This document shows, in pieces, positions 33,110 to 44,929 of a stretch of 64,000 bases of DNA. A program made the position numbers and the translations under genes. The notes beneath the pieces are model-generated. The model did not search any database and was not told the DNA's origin. It saw nothing but the letters and a program-made list of their open reading frames with translations. Position 1 is the stretch's first letter, and every line of letters starts with the position of its first letter. Origin of the DNA: Hirsutella rhossiliensis (Eukaryota; Ascomycota; Sordariomycetes; Hypocreales; Ophiocordycipitaceae); contig NW_025408675.1 in the NCBI RefSeq assembly GCF_020360975.1, positions 992,001 through 1,056,000 of the forward strand, read 5' to 3'.

Positions 33110-36100
33110 GAGGAGCCTACTTTAATATAGGTTATAATTAATAACTCCTTACTTATTACTGCCTTTATAGATAAGGGCTACTAGTACTATACTATAGTTA
33201 ATAAGGCGCTTATATAAGAGATATAAGTACTAGTAGAAAAGATTGCCCTAAGGTAAGTAAAGGGTGCCTTAAGCGCGATAGAGGGTATAGTAATTAAAGG
33301 TATTATATAGCTAGCTATAAAGGTCGATAGTTACTATAAGCTTATTATAGCTTATATAATCCCTTAACTAGAGTTTCCCTTAATCCTTAAGAAACCTTAG
33401 TTATTATATATAAAGTTATACTTAGTTCTATATTAAAGGAAGCTATAGTTTAGGCCTATATAATAATAGGTCCGCTATAATAATAGTTTTATAAGTATAA
33501 AACTAAGCGTATAAGCTTTATACTTAGTATAAGAAGTCCTTACCTTTATCTTTATAAGAACTATATAATAGGTAAAGTAAGGGTAAGGCTAGGCAGCGGC
33601 TAATACTATAGTCTATATAGTTAGCTTAGTAGATATCGATAAAGCCCTTTAAATAAAAAAGCTAAAGTCGCTTTTTAAGCTATAGTAGTAGATACTAAAG
33701 CGCTTTTATAACCTCTTACTACTATTTAAGTCCTATAAAGTAAATAAGCTTAACCTATATAAGCTAGGGGTAAACTATAAGATTATACTCTATACTAATA
33801 AGAAGGGGTAGGAACTACCTATACTATTTAGACCGCTATATAGTATATTATACGCGGAGCTACTAATACTAAAGAAGACGCTAAGGGACCTCTTAAATAA
33901 GGGTTTTATTTAAGTAAGTAGCTTTAAAGTAAAAGCGCTAGTCTTATTTATACGTAAACTAAAGGGCGGGATATAGTTCTATTATAACTATAAGGCTTTA
34001 AACGTAATTATAAAGCTAAACCGCTACCCTTTACCTTTAATCTTAGATATACTTTATAACCTCTTAAAAGTTATAAGAAGGTATAAGTAATAATCGTAGA
34101 ATCGGGTAATCGATAACGTAAGCGGAAAGGTCGGTTAAAGGAGTATAGGGTAGGATTTTATCCGGAATTTATAATAAGTATATAAGGGGCCGAATAATAT
34201 ATTAAAAGAATAGCATTATAAAAGATACTTATAAACTTACTTATTCTATCTACTACTCCTAGGGAAATCCTTTATCTTTTATAGACTATTACTCGCCTAC
34301 TAGTAGACTAATTAGTTAGCTTTCTAGTATATTCTATAGTGCTTAAAAAGCTCTATCTATAGTATATCTTCCTAACTTAGTAGGTAGTCTAATTATAGCG
34401 TGATGGTTAACGTAAGACTATGGGTTCTAGTATAAGTAGTGGATTTAACTAGAATGTTCTATGCCCTACCTATTCTCGTATCGCGGATATCTTCGGAACC
34501 GCTAGGCTAAAATAGGCAATAGGGTGACCGTTCTACTCGTAATTAACTTATGCATTTTATATATATTTCTGTTTATAGGGATAGGCTTATCCTAACCCGC
34601 TTTTCCTAGAGGAAGATATAGATATCTAGTAGAGGTTTTTATCTTTTAAGGGTTATTCCCTTAAACTATATTATAGAGCCTCTTTTTACTAGCTTATTCT
34701 ATAAAGCCTCCCTATACCTATTATTTCTTTATAATAGTAAAATAGGAATATAAGGGTATATTCTTATAAAAGTAAAGTAGTTTATAAAGCTAAATATAAA
34801 ATAAGCGTTTTATAAAGTATAGATCTTAAAGGGTAATAAGTAAAAGACAGCGTTCTATATATACTATAGCTTATTTAAGTAGCTTATAACGCCCTTTAGC
34901 TTCTTAAGAGCGCTTACTACCTTCTAGCGTTATATTAATAATATACTTTAGGACTTCCTTAATAAGTTCGCTTTCATATATATAGATAATATCCTTATCT
35001 ATATAAGCGGCTCTTATAAGAACTATATATAAAAAGTATAGAGGGTCCTAAAGCGCTTCTAGCTTTATAGGCTCTACCTTAACTTAAATAAGTATAAATT
35101 CGGGGTTAAGAGGGTTAAATACCTAGGCTTTATTATTTATATAAGTATAGGTATATAGGTAGATCCTATAAAGATCTAAGCGATCTAAGACTAAGCGGCC
35201 CTAACTATATAGATAGGTATATAGAGCTTTCTTAGGTTTATAAACTATTATAGGATATTTATTAAGGGCTTCTCCTATATTATAATACCCTTAAATAAAA
35301 TTACTAAGAAATAAACCGCCTTTCGTTAAGGGCCTATATAGGAAGGAGCGTTCTATACGCTTAAGGACTTATTCTTATAAGCCTTAATACTACTTTAGTA
35401 AGACTTTAACTAGTCTATATTAGTTAAAGTAAACTATAATAGCTAAGTACTTAAAGGAACGCTTTCTTAAAAAGTAGATAAGTAAAAGTAATTAATAGCG
35501 TTTTACTCTTATAAGCTAACCTTAGTAAAGCGGAATTATACTATTTATAATAAGGAGATACTAGTAATTATTAGCTACCTTAAGTAATAGTAAGTAGAGC
35601 TCTAAAGCTATAAGAGCTTTAAGGTTCTTATAGACTATAGGAACCTTAAGTACTTTATAACCTATTAGTACCTCTTAGAGCGGTAAGCCCGCTAAGCAGA
35701 GTATCTCTTACGCTTTAACTTCTCGATTAAGTACTGCTTTACGCGGGACTCTATAATCTTAAACGCGCTTTCTTAAAGGGATTAAAACTAGCTAATAAGA
35801 GCGGATATCGAGGCCTAGGATCTATAGCTTATCTTATAAAAAGTACTATAGACTTATATAGGAGCTTCCTTAATAAAGGAAGGCGCGGTACTAGTAAACG
35901 AGCTTTCTCTTATACCTTTACTACTAAATAAGCTTTCCCTTATACTTTTACCTCGGCCTAGTAAGGAGGGATAGACCGGCCTAAGGGCGCGCGCGGCGAG
36001 AGTATTTTAAGATAAGGCCCTTTAACGCTTATAGGATAAGATAGCGGCTTTAGACTATACTTATAAGGGCATACGCTACGCTATAGAGTTTAGCGCTTAA

Positions 36101-37640
36101 CGCTTAAATCTAAAGCTAAAGTTAAAAGTATAGGTAGCTAACTACTATATTAACCTATAAGGGTATCTACGCTAGTAAGGGAGACTATAGGTATTAGGCG
36201 TACTATATACTATAGAAGCTAAGGAGAAAGATAGACTACTAAAGCTAGATAAATAAAATAAGCTTTAAGGGAAGCTAGTTTAGCTCGTCTATAACTTTAA
36301 TATTATAGGCTACTTAAGCTAGTAAGGTATAATAGTAAGCCTTATAAGGGATTTTTACTAGCCCTTCTTATAATACTATATTTACCGCTTCCTTTATAAC
36401 TATAATATATACGGCTATACTAAGATTTAGAGGGTATAGCTTAAGGGGCTACTTAAGTAGCTTTTAGTACTTAACCGGTTCTATATATATATATAGATAG
36501 ACTTTATAATAGACCTTCCGCTTATAAAAGAAAGTAACTACTATATATAGGTAATTAAAGACTAGCTTAGTAAATTAATAGTATTAAAGCTAATACTATT
36601 TATAGATATAAAAGCTTATATAAAGCACTTCCTTTAATACTAAGCTTACTTATATAGCTAGCCGACCTTTATTATAAGTAATAAAAGATTAAACTAAACT
36701 AGCTGCTTTTAATAGTACCTATACTAGCTACTTTAAATTATATAGCTACTTAGTATAGCCTATTACTTATAGACTAATAAGGGACCTAAGAGGGTTAACT
36801 AGGAAGTATAGGTATACTTATAGGTAATAGTAGCCTATAATTAAGCGGACTAAGACCGTTAGCTCCCTATAGCCTAGCTCGCGTTAAATAATAGACCCTA
36901 AACCTTTATTAAGATAGCCCCCTTCTTTACTATATATAGCTTTAAGCCGCCCTCTTTAATCCTATTCGTTATAGATATAGTAATAAAGTAATATAGTAGT
37001 TTATTATTAAAGAGCTACGCTTTTACGTTTATATAAAAGCTATAGGAAACTATAAAATACTATTAATCTATAATAGCTGCCTTAGTATAAGATTAAGAGT
37101 AGTATATTAATAAGACTTAGGCCTTAGTAAATAGATTTATAATAAGAGATAAAGTATAGCTTAACCTTTATAACTATAAATTAGCGCGGCCGAAAAAGAA
37201 GCTAAACTAGCTATATATAAAGTTTATAGTATAAAGGGTTACTAGCCTATAAGTAGTTAAGCTTAATAGTCTTTTAATAAGGGTCTATAATAAGATTAAC
37301 GTTAACCTTTTTTACTAAGCTTCCTTTAACCTATTACTTAAATAAAAAGTAGCGGACGCTTAACCGCTTACTATTAAAGTAAAAGGAGATAACGAATTTA
37401 AGGTTAAGGAGATATAAGCTATACGCTAAAAGAAGGTTAGCTAAGGGAATCGCTAAGAGGTCCTTATAAATTAGTAAAGGTACTTCGACTTAATATAAGA
37501 ACCTATATATAAGTTTATAGGAGCTATAGCCCTCGATAAGTTTAAGGCCTTATATAGACTAGTAAATAAGAATAATAAACTAATAGACTATTAGCGGTAG
37601 CTTAAGCTAAGACTATAAAGTAAGTAAAATAAAAGGGGTA
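33110..37640 (+). pseudogene. Element C Pol, RIP-inactivated and split by F1
   Basis: It is collinear with D's Pol. The protease is at about 33130-33400. RT starts near 33740, is interrupted at 34071 by solo LTR F1, and resumes at 34774 with VKQFIKLNIKQAFYKV. The palm motif at about 34965-35005 reads FIYIDNILIY, with the second catalytic Asp changed to Asn. RNase H lies at about 35390-35800, integrase at about 36440-37100, and the C-terminus at about 37640. Stops are TAA/TAG only where read. Confidence 0.88.
34072..34768 (-). mobile_element. Solo copia LTR F1, TSD AAAGT
   Basis: The 697-bp LTR begins TATAAGAAGG and ends ATTCTTATA, with a perfect TSD AAAGT (34067-34071 and 34769-34773). It sits inside C's RT; removing it and one TSD restores collinearity with D at about 14628. 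It keeps some TG (GTGATGG, TATGGG, GGGTGACC), so it is younger than or less exposed than its host. It is the same family as F and element M. Confidence 0.95.
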
Positions 37641-37679
37641 GTTATAGTAATATAAGCGTAGTAGTATAAGTAGAGATAA

Positions 37680-38780
37680 AAATAGTATTTATAATATAGT
37701 AAAGCCCTTAAACTACCTAAGCTTATTTCTTATTATTATTATTACCTTTATTATTATTATTATTATTATCGTTATCTTTATTAGCCTCCTTTTACTTATT
37801 AGTAGTAGCGGCGGCGCTCTTTAGCGCGCTAAGTCGGCCCTCTAAGCCTATAAGCTAGTTAGCGGCGGCGGCGGCTCTAAGGGTAAAGGGGCGGCGGCTA
37901 GCTCCGGCAGCGGTAGTAAGAGCGGTAGTAGCGGCGGCGGCGGGCACGGCTAAGGGACCGCCGATAAGGCGATAAAGGTAGTATCCCTAGTACTAAGAGA
38001 GTTAGTAGCGGAGGTAAGAGAGTAAAGGGGAGAAGAACCTACTTAGGGATAAGCCCCTAGCGCTCTAGGGTATAGAGGTTATAGTAAGTAGCTACGGTAG
38101 CGGTAAGGCGCTTCTTAGTAGCCCCTTATACCTACCTATACGCGCTAGCCTTTTAAGCTGACGCTATAGTAAGTAAGATAAAAAGCACCGCCTTATAAGT
38201 ATAGCTAGTATATATATACTAGTAATAACTACCGCTATAGCGGCGCCTAACTTAGTCGGCGTAAGGGAGCTCCTATAATATATACTATATATAGGGGGCC
38301 GCGCGAGTAGCTCTAGCTTAGACCTAGCGCTTATACTTTAAGAGGTTAGCGAAAGACGTTTATTACGCTTATTTAACTATAGACTTATAGGGGTAGCGGA
38401 GATAGAGGCGGGGGCTAAGGGGCCGGGCGTTATAGGTAGTAGTAGGGATAGCGTCGTTACCTTAAAGGGCGACGTAAGAGCGGCTAGCGCGGCGGAGGTA
38501 TTAGTAGCGGCGGTAAGCGCGGTAGTAGTAGCGCGGGCGAGAGTAGCGGTAGCGGCGGAGCTATCGTCGGCCGCGCTTAGTATAGCGTCGACGAATAACT
38601 TTATATACTCTAAGAAAGAGGAGGTAAGGGAGGGGGAGGTAGATATATCTATTATAAAAGTTAGTATTATAGATTATAGCCTTTTACTTTATAGGATAGG
38701 GAACTTATTAGTTAAAGTTATTATTATTATTAAGGCTATTATTATTACTATAGCTATTACTATAAATATATATTAATAGA
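37680..38780. other. Unidentified open region between integrase and 3' LTR (element C)
   Basis: Counterpart of 17480-18590. The end of the plus frame (REGEVDISII, about 38625-38660) is conserved. On the minus strand the tail near 37730-37790 is (GAT/AAT)n, which is exactly what RIP makes of (GAT)n, an Asp run; read on the plus strand the same DNA would be a former Ser run. A one-base indel relative to D (GGGG against GGG near 37960) breaks one frame. Confidence 0.5.
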
Positions 38781-39211
38781 GCGGCCTATATAGCTAAGAA
38801 TAAACTAATGCCTTAAGTAAAGCGGAACTTACTTATTACTATTATTATTATAGTTAAAAAAGAAAGAAAAAGAAAGGAAAAAAGAAAAAAGGTTACTACC
38901 TTATATACCTCTTAGTAAAGGAGGCTACTTAAGGTTAAGGGGATAGGTAACCTAAGGCTTATATAGGTCTAAGCTAGCCGCTAGCTACTTAAGGGTATAT
39001 ATAATAAGTTTCGCCCTTATTTAAATAGCTAGCTAGCTAATAAGTATAGAGCTAAGTTATAGCTACTTAAGCTAATAAGTATAAGGATAATAAAGCTAGT
39101 AGGGCTAGTATAATTAATAGGGAAAGGGCTAGGTAGAGCTAGCGGTATAGGCTTAATAGTATAAAAGCTATTAATAAGGTAGCGCTGCGCTACGTTTAAG
39201 GGAGGGTATTA

Positions 39212-39397
39212 TATAAGAGTCTTTAACTATTATAGGTTATAGGCTTAAGCTATAGCCTAAGCTATATAGTTATATATAAAGGGCCGGATCCTATATATAT
39301 ATATATAGGCTAGCCGCGTATAAAAGAGCTCTATATAGCTTATTAATATTATCCTATAGACGTTACTTATATATATACTTTTACTTACTTTATAATA
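39212..39397 (+). repeat. Element C 3' LTR
   Basis: 186 bp, starting TATAAGAGTC after the tract TTTAAGGGAGGG and ending CTTTATAATA, followed by TSD TTAGT. Confidence 0.9.
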
Positions 39398-39402
39398 TTA
39401 GT

Positions 39403-40107
39403 TTATACTTATCCCTTACTTAAGAAATCTAGGTTTTAGCCCTAGGCTCTTTTAGACTTACTTTAGGAAAAAGGGGCCTTAAAGAGGATATTAAGTCCTA
39501 TAAGAAAAGGGGGCTTCTTTAAGGATAAGTCCCTAAAAAGGGGGCCTTTTAAGAAGAATAAGTCTTAATTAAGCTAGGGGCCCTCCTTTAAGATAAGTCC
39601 TAATTCCTCTTTTTAGCTATAGACGTCTCCTTTTTTTATATACTATTAGCTCCTCTTATAAACTCTTAAGGTAAGCTTTTAAGGATAGCTTCTCTTAAAT
39701 GTTTTCTAGCTTAATTTACTATAAAAAGATAGCTAGCTTTTACTTTAATAAGGGCTTTATAAGACTATTAGCTTTTATTAATACTATTAAAACCTAATAG
39801 ATAGAAATAAGTCCCTTTTAGACCTCTTAGCGTAACTAATACTAATAGATATTAATATATTATAGCTAGGTTAATAGCTTACTATTTTCCTTTATAAGAA
39901 TTTATATAGTCTATATATTATTATATTCTATAGCTAATAGGGACGGAATTTATAGTCGTAAATATATTAGTAGCTAGCTAAGGAAAATCGCTTCTTTTAA
40001 TACTTTTAAAAGAGTTAGTAGCTCTACCTCTATACTTAAAGTTATAATAATAGCTTACTTTAAAGCTTTTTAAGTAATAGTTCCTTTAAAAAGGGTTATA
40101 ATATACC
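39403..40107. other. RIP-mutated sequence, not identified
   Basis: Between C and N1. It is rich in short GGGG and CCCC runs (GGGGCC, GGGGGCTTC, GGGGGCC at 39465-39575), giving local direct repeats of the type AAGTCCTxxxAAGGGGGC. No frame with a known motif was found. Together with 44254-44666 it is the DNA into which N1 inserted. Confidence 0.4.
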
Positions 40108-40112
40108 CTTAT

Positions 40113-40289
40113 TATTATAAAGTAGGTAAAGGTATAAGCTTAGGTATAGTCTATTAAAAGAAGGTTAATAATCTATAAAAGGGAAAAGGAAGAAAAGTAT
40201 AAGCCTAGCCTATATAAGCGCGGAGGCCGCTTATATATAGACTTAGCCTAGACCTTAGTCTAGGCCTATATAAGGTAAAAGCCCTTATA
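40113..40289 (-). repeat. N1 3' LTR
   Basis: 177 bp, containing the inverted repeat TATATAAGCG / CGCTTATATA around a 7-base loop, also seen in the other N LTRs. Confidence 0.88.
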
Positions 40290-40620
40290 TTATACCCTTA
40301 CCTAGCTTTTAAAGAGGCGCGCCTTTAAAGAATACTTAATACCGCGCTTAGGGGGATAGAACCCTCGCGTAGACTATATACGCTTAGTCGTAGAAAAAAC
40401 ATTAGTAAATAACGTATAATACCTTCTTAAGTAAGCTTCTTAGATAGACTATATTATTAGTAAGGGCCGCGCCTTAAGAGTTAGGCTTTAGTACTTTTAG
40501 CTATAAAGTAAAGGTATATAGAACGGTATATAGCTAGCTTTAATAAGCTTATAGTATCCCGCCCCCCCTATATTAGCGTATAGTAGTAGCTCTTAGTACT
40601 ATAACGTAAGGGATAGTACT

Positions 40621-41315
40621 TATAAGAATATACCCTTATATTCTTATTTTACTATTATAAAGAAATAATAAGTATAGGAAGGCTCTATAAAATAAGCTAG
40701 TAAAAGAGGCTCTATAATATAGTCTAAGGGAATAACCCTTAAAGATAAAGACCTCTATTAGATATCTATACCTTCCTTTAGAAAAAGTAGGTTAAGATAA
40801 GCTTATCTTAATAAGATAAAATATATATAAAATATATAAGTTAATTATAAGTAGAACGGATACCTTATTGCCTATTTTAGCTTAGCGGTTCCGAAGATAT
40901 CCGCGATATAAGAATAGGTAGGGCATAGAATATTCTAGTTAAATCTACTACTTATACTAAAACCTATAGTCTTACGTTAACTATTATATTATAATTAAAC
41001 TACCTACTAAGTTAGGAAGATATACTATAGATAAAGCTTTTTAATTACTATAAAAAGTACTAGAAAGCTAACTAATTAGTCTACTAGTAAGCGAGTAATA
41101 GTCTATAAAAGATAAAGGATTTCCCTAGGAGTAGTAAATAAAATAAGTAAGTTTATAAGTATCCTTTATAACGCTATTCTTTTAATATATTATTTAGCCC
41201 CTTATATACTCGTTATAAATTCTAGACGAAATCCTACCCTATACTCCTTTAACTAATCTTTCCGCTTACGTTATCTATTACCCGATTCTACGCTTATTAC
41301 TTATACCTTCTTATA
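40621..41315 (+). repeat. Element M 5' LTR
   Basis: 695 bp, beginning TATAAGAATATACCC and ending ACCTTCTTATA. It is the complement of solo F1. Confidence 0.92.
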
Positions 41316-41330
41316 GGTTATAAGCCTAGC
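41316..41330 (+). promoter_or_regulatory. Element M primer-binding site (initiator tRNA-Met half)
   Basis: GGTTATAAGCC lies directly after the LTR. Before RIP it would have read GGTTATGAGCC, complementary to the anticodon arm of initiator tRNA-Met. This is the half-tRNA priming known from Drosophila copia. L and K have the same site. Confidence 0.75.
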
Positions 41331-41379
41331 TTTTCTATAAGTTAGGTAATAACTTTAAAATTCTAATACTAACTATACG

Positions 41380-42570
41380 ACCTCGAATTATTTAAAATAA
41401 GCTCTAGGGATAAGTTCGAATTTACTAAACTTAAGGGTAGTTCTAACTATACCTTTTAGGCTATTTAAATATAGGCTCTTTTAGTTAAAGAGAAGCTTTT
41501 TACTACTATATAGTAAGAAAATTACTTAAAGATAAAAGAAGTACTTACTTTAATTTTTCTTTATATTAAAGATAGTCCTTTAACCTAAATAAAGTATATA
41601 ATAAATACTAAAAAGGTATAGGATAGGTTAAAAAACCTATATAACCTTATTTCCTTTACTTTAAATTACTTACTTATAAAAGAGCTTTTTAATACTTTAG
41701 TAATAGATTTCGAATCCTTAGAAGGCTACCTAAATAAAGTAAAAGAGGTATTTAAGGAGCTAAAAGTATAGAATATTATAATTCTAGAAGTAGTTATTAT
41801 AGCTTAGATTTTAAATAGCCTTTTAGGCTTATTTTCTAGCTATATAACTAATATAACGTAAGCTCTTTAAAATAACTTTAAGGCTTTTAATCTAAAGTCT
41901 CTCTTTAGTAGTCTTATAGACGAATTTAAGAGGACTAAGCTTTTAGAAAATCCCCTTAAGTAAGCTTTCTTTACTAAGAAGCCCTAGAAAAAGATAAAAA
42001 TTATATTATAATATATTTACTATAAGAAGAAAGGGTATCTAGTTAAAGATTATTATTATCTTTACTTAAAAAAGGCCCTTAAAGGCTTTTCTAAAAAAAT
42101 AAAAAAATAAAATAAAGGAATACCTTCTAAGAGGCCTAGAAAGCCTCTTATAGAAGGAAGTCCTATTAAATTTAACTCTTACTTTAATAAGAAAACGAAA
42201 AAACCCTCTTCTCTATATATATCGGAAGTAGAAAAAAATAGAAATCGATAATTAAACGGATAAAAAACCGGAAATCGATTTTTCTATTCCTCCTCCTACC
42301 CTTAGAGGTTATAAAAGCTCTAAAGAAAAAGCAAAGGTATATATCTCTTTAAATATCCTTAAAAAAGCCGTATTTAATAATAAGTAAATAGGACCTTTAA
42401 ATTCCTCTTAAATTAAAGACCTTATATATAAGGTAAAAGAGAAGGAAATCCCTTATAAAACCTTAGAGAATAGAAATTTCTATAATTTTATATATAATAC
42501 TAGTACTACTAAGTATATAGTATTAGAAAAGAAATTCCTTATTAATTTTTAAACTATCTCTATTAAGGTT
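41380..42570 (+). pseudogene. Element M Gag and protease start, RIP-inactivated
   Basis: Read-through gives a copia Gag of the UBN2 type: KFEFTKLKGSSNYTFQAI near 41430, RLKNLYNLISFTLNYLL near 41620, and LEGYLNKVKEVFKELKV near 41720. A degraded zinc-knuckle region follows near 42010-42070, then a charged linker. At about 42475-42530 FIYNTSTTKYIV corresponds to the copia protease active site (DTGAT type), with Asp changed to Asn. The frame ends at the deletion joining it to the 3' LTR remnant. Confidence 0.8.
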
Positions 42571-42580
42571 AATTAAGGAA

Positions 42581-42878
42581 AGGTATACTATAAATAAAGC
42601 TTTTTAAGTATTATAGAAAGTACTAGAAAGCTAATTAATTAGTCTACTAGTAAGCGAGTAATAGTCTATAAAAAATAAAGGATTTCCCTAAGAGTAGTAA
42701 ATAAAATAAATAAGTTTATAAGTATCCTTTATAACGCTATTCTTTTAATATATTATTTAGCCCCTTATATACTTATTATATATTCTAAACGAAATCCTAC
42801 CTTATACTCCTTCGATTAACCTTTCTACTTACTTTATCGATTACTTAATTCTATACTTATTACTTATACCTTCTTATA
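42581..42878 (+). repeat. Element M 3' LTR, last 298 bp
   Basis: It matches the 5' LTR from about 41018 to 41315 and ends ACCTTCTTATA, followed by TSD GTACT. The first 400 bp are deleted. Confidence 0.88.
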
Positions 42879-44071
42879 GTACTTTAGTATATAAAGCTTT
42901 ACTCCCTCTTATATAAGGCTATATAAGTACTCCTTTTTTCTATAGTTATATTATATTAGCGGCCTTTTTATATCTTAGCTGCCCTTTTAGTCGCTATAAG
43001 TATATATCCTATCTATATAGTAGCTACTACTATAAGCGAGGGGACGCTAATAAAGCTTATAAAAGCGTTACTAAGGTTACTTATTACTAGAGTCGCTATC
43101 GTTAAACCTAACCTTCTTTCTATCTTAGCGTATACGCCCTTTTACTACTTAAAGTATATTTACTTATACCTCTTAGCGCGGGCACTTTAAAAACTAATAG
43201 GATTTACTACTATAGCCTATATAGCGACCCTCTTATCGCTACCTCTTTTTATCCTTAGTCCTTAAGGTAAAGATAGAGATATCTATAGTATTACTAGCGT
43301 TATCCTCTTTTTATATTATAAAAGAAGATAAAAAAAGAAACTTATTACTATTAAGCTCGTAAAGAAGGTAAATAAGATTAGTATATATATTTAGTAATAT
43401 AGACCTTTTACTTAAATAAGTATACTAATTTATATTTAAGCTTATAATAAAGTAATTATACTTTACTATATTAAGCTAGCTATATACGTTTACTTAATAA
43501 AGCACCTCTTTAAACTATATAAAGTAGGCTAGAATAGCTTTACTTTACTTTTAATAGAGTATTATAAGCTCTTAGCCTACTAACTTAGCTATATTAAGTT
43601 CGTTATAATTAATATAAAGCTTCGCGAGGAGGTTAGCTAGTCTATTTATACTAGTACGCGTAAATAGTAAGAGATACCTTTATAAGTATAAGGATAAGCT
43701 TACGTAAAGATAGTCGAATTAAGCGTAGATATCCCTTATTACGGCGCTATTAATATAGAGCTTTGCTTTTATATAAAGTAGCTATAGCTTAAGCTCCTTA
43801 AAGGAGCTATTAAACTTACTAAGGTATAGTAATACCGCTTTTAGTTATATAGAGCCCTACTATTATAAGAGGCTCTTAATTACCTAAGTAAACTAAGTAT
43901 TATATTTACTTTAATTTTATAACTATAAAAGTATAGATATTTCGCGTATATATATACTAGCGTAGGCGGTTTAACTAAACTAAGTAATTAAACGTTAGCT
44001 TTAAAGGCAGCTAAAAATAGCTATTTTATATATAGGGATATAATAAGGGTAAAATAAAAAGTAGATTATAC

Positions 44072-44248
44072 TATTATAGAGTAAGTAAAGGTATAGGCTT
44101 AAGTATAGTCTATTAAAAGAAGGTTAATAATCTATAAAAGGGAAAATAAAGAGAAGTATAAGCTTAGTATATATAAGCGCGGAGGCCGCTTATATATAGA
44201 CTTAGCCTAGACCTTAGTCTAGGCCTATATAAGGCAAAAGCCTTTATA
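44072..44248 (-). repeat. N1 5' LTR
   Basis: 177 bp, partner of 40113-40289, followed on its right by TSD CTTAT. Confidence 0.88.
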
Positions 44249-44253
44249 CTTAT

Positions 44254-44666
44254 AAGCTCTTTCTATTTAATAAATTATTTATAAAGAACGAATCGCTTAA
44301 ATAAGGAAAGATTTTAGTAGCTAGTTTCCTTCCCTACCCTCTTAAATATAAACTATATAATCTTATTAAATAAAGATAAAGGATTACTTAGTTTATTACT
44401 TCTTAGTACCTAAGGCTAGGATTCTAGTTATACTTAGCTAGCTAAGAGACCGTAAAAGAGATATTTAGTTTAGTAAAAATAGCTAAAAAAAGTAAGGAGC
44501 TTACCTTTTATTAATATTAGTATTTCTCTTACTCCCTAGCTTAAAAGGACGTATTAAGTAAAAGCTCTTTATTTAATATAAGCGTAGAAGGAAGCTTCTT
44601 TTTAAGGGAATTAAGGAGGAATTTATAAGCGACGTTATCGATATAAGCGTCTTAGGTAAGCTAGAT
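44254..44666. other. RIP-mutated sequence, not identified
   Basis: Continuation of the DNA that hosted N1. I see no coding motif. Solo LTR R3 inserted at its right end. Confidence 0.4.
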
Positions 44667-44923
44667 TATAAGAGCGCTACTAAGAGGTATAAGCTAATAA
44701 AGTACTTAGGTATATAGTACTAATATATTAATAAGGTATTAGTAGGGAATCGTACTTACCCTACTTATATATTATAGACTACTTACTATTTTAATAGAAG
44801 AAGAAAAATCCCTCTTTTTATAAGCTTTAGTCTTATAATAAAGAGAATATAATATATATAGTATAGTACTTCTAGCTATCTCTACTACCTAACTAATCGT
44901 ATTATAATATATATTCCTTTATA
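44667..44923 (+). repeat. R3: solo LTR of the R family
   Basis: This 257-bp copy of R's LTR has intact ends TATAAGAGCG and CCTTTATA. The flanks TAGAT and TAAAT could be a TSD with one mutation. No R interior adjoins it. Confidence 0.8.
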
Positions 44924-44929
44924 TAAATA

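Larger units (their letters stand above)
29258..39397 (+). mobile_element. Element C: full-length D-family Ty3/gypsy, TSD TTAGT, with nested insertions
   Basis: It has 186-bp LTRs at 29258-29443 and 39212-39397 and a perfect TSD TTAGT (29253-29257 and 39398-39402). Subtracting the H1+Pogo insertion and solo LTR F1 leaves about 7.0 kb, the size of element D. Gag, protease, RT, RNase H, integrase and the extra downstream region are collinear with D. It is RIP-saturated, but the elements inserted into it are less mutated or intact, so they came later. Confidence 0.92.
40621..42878 (+). mobile_element. Element M: deleted Ty1/copia, TSD GTACT
   Basis: It has a 695-bp 5' LTR (40621-41315), an interior with Gag and the start of protease, and only the last 298 bp of the 3' LTR (42581-42878). 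TSD GTACT at 40616-40620 and 42879-42883 proves that this is one insertion. A deletion has removed integrase, RT, RNase H and the first part of the 3' LTR. It sits inside N1. Its LTR belongs to the F family, which fixes the sense direction of solo LTRs F and F1. Confidence 0.92.
40113..44248 (-). mobile_element. N1: small LTR retrotransposon, TSD CTTAT, interrupted by M
   Basis: It has two 177-bp LTRs (40113-40289 and 44072-44248) and a perfect TSD CTTAT (40108-40112 and 44249-44253). Without element M the whole is only about 1.87 kb. The interior is collinear, on the minus strand, with N2 but lacks about 1.45 kb of it; the break lies in a TA microsatellite. No RT or integrase is present, so it must have moved with enzymes from elsewhere. 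The LTR ends resemble those of the D family (TATAAGGGC... and ...TTACTTTATAATA). Confidence 0.85.

Noticed and set aside
29258..39397. A centromere
   Set aside because: Dense RIP-mutated nested LTR elements occur at many fungal centromeres but also in other heterochromatin. Sequence alone cannot decide; CENP-A mapping would be needed.
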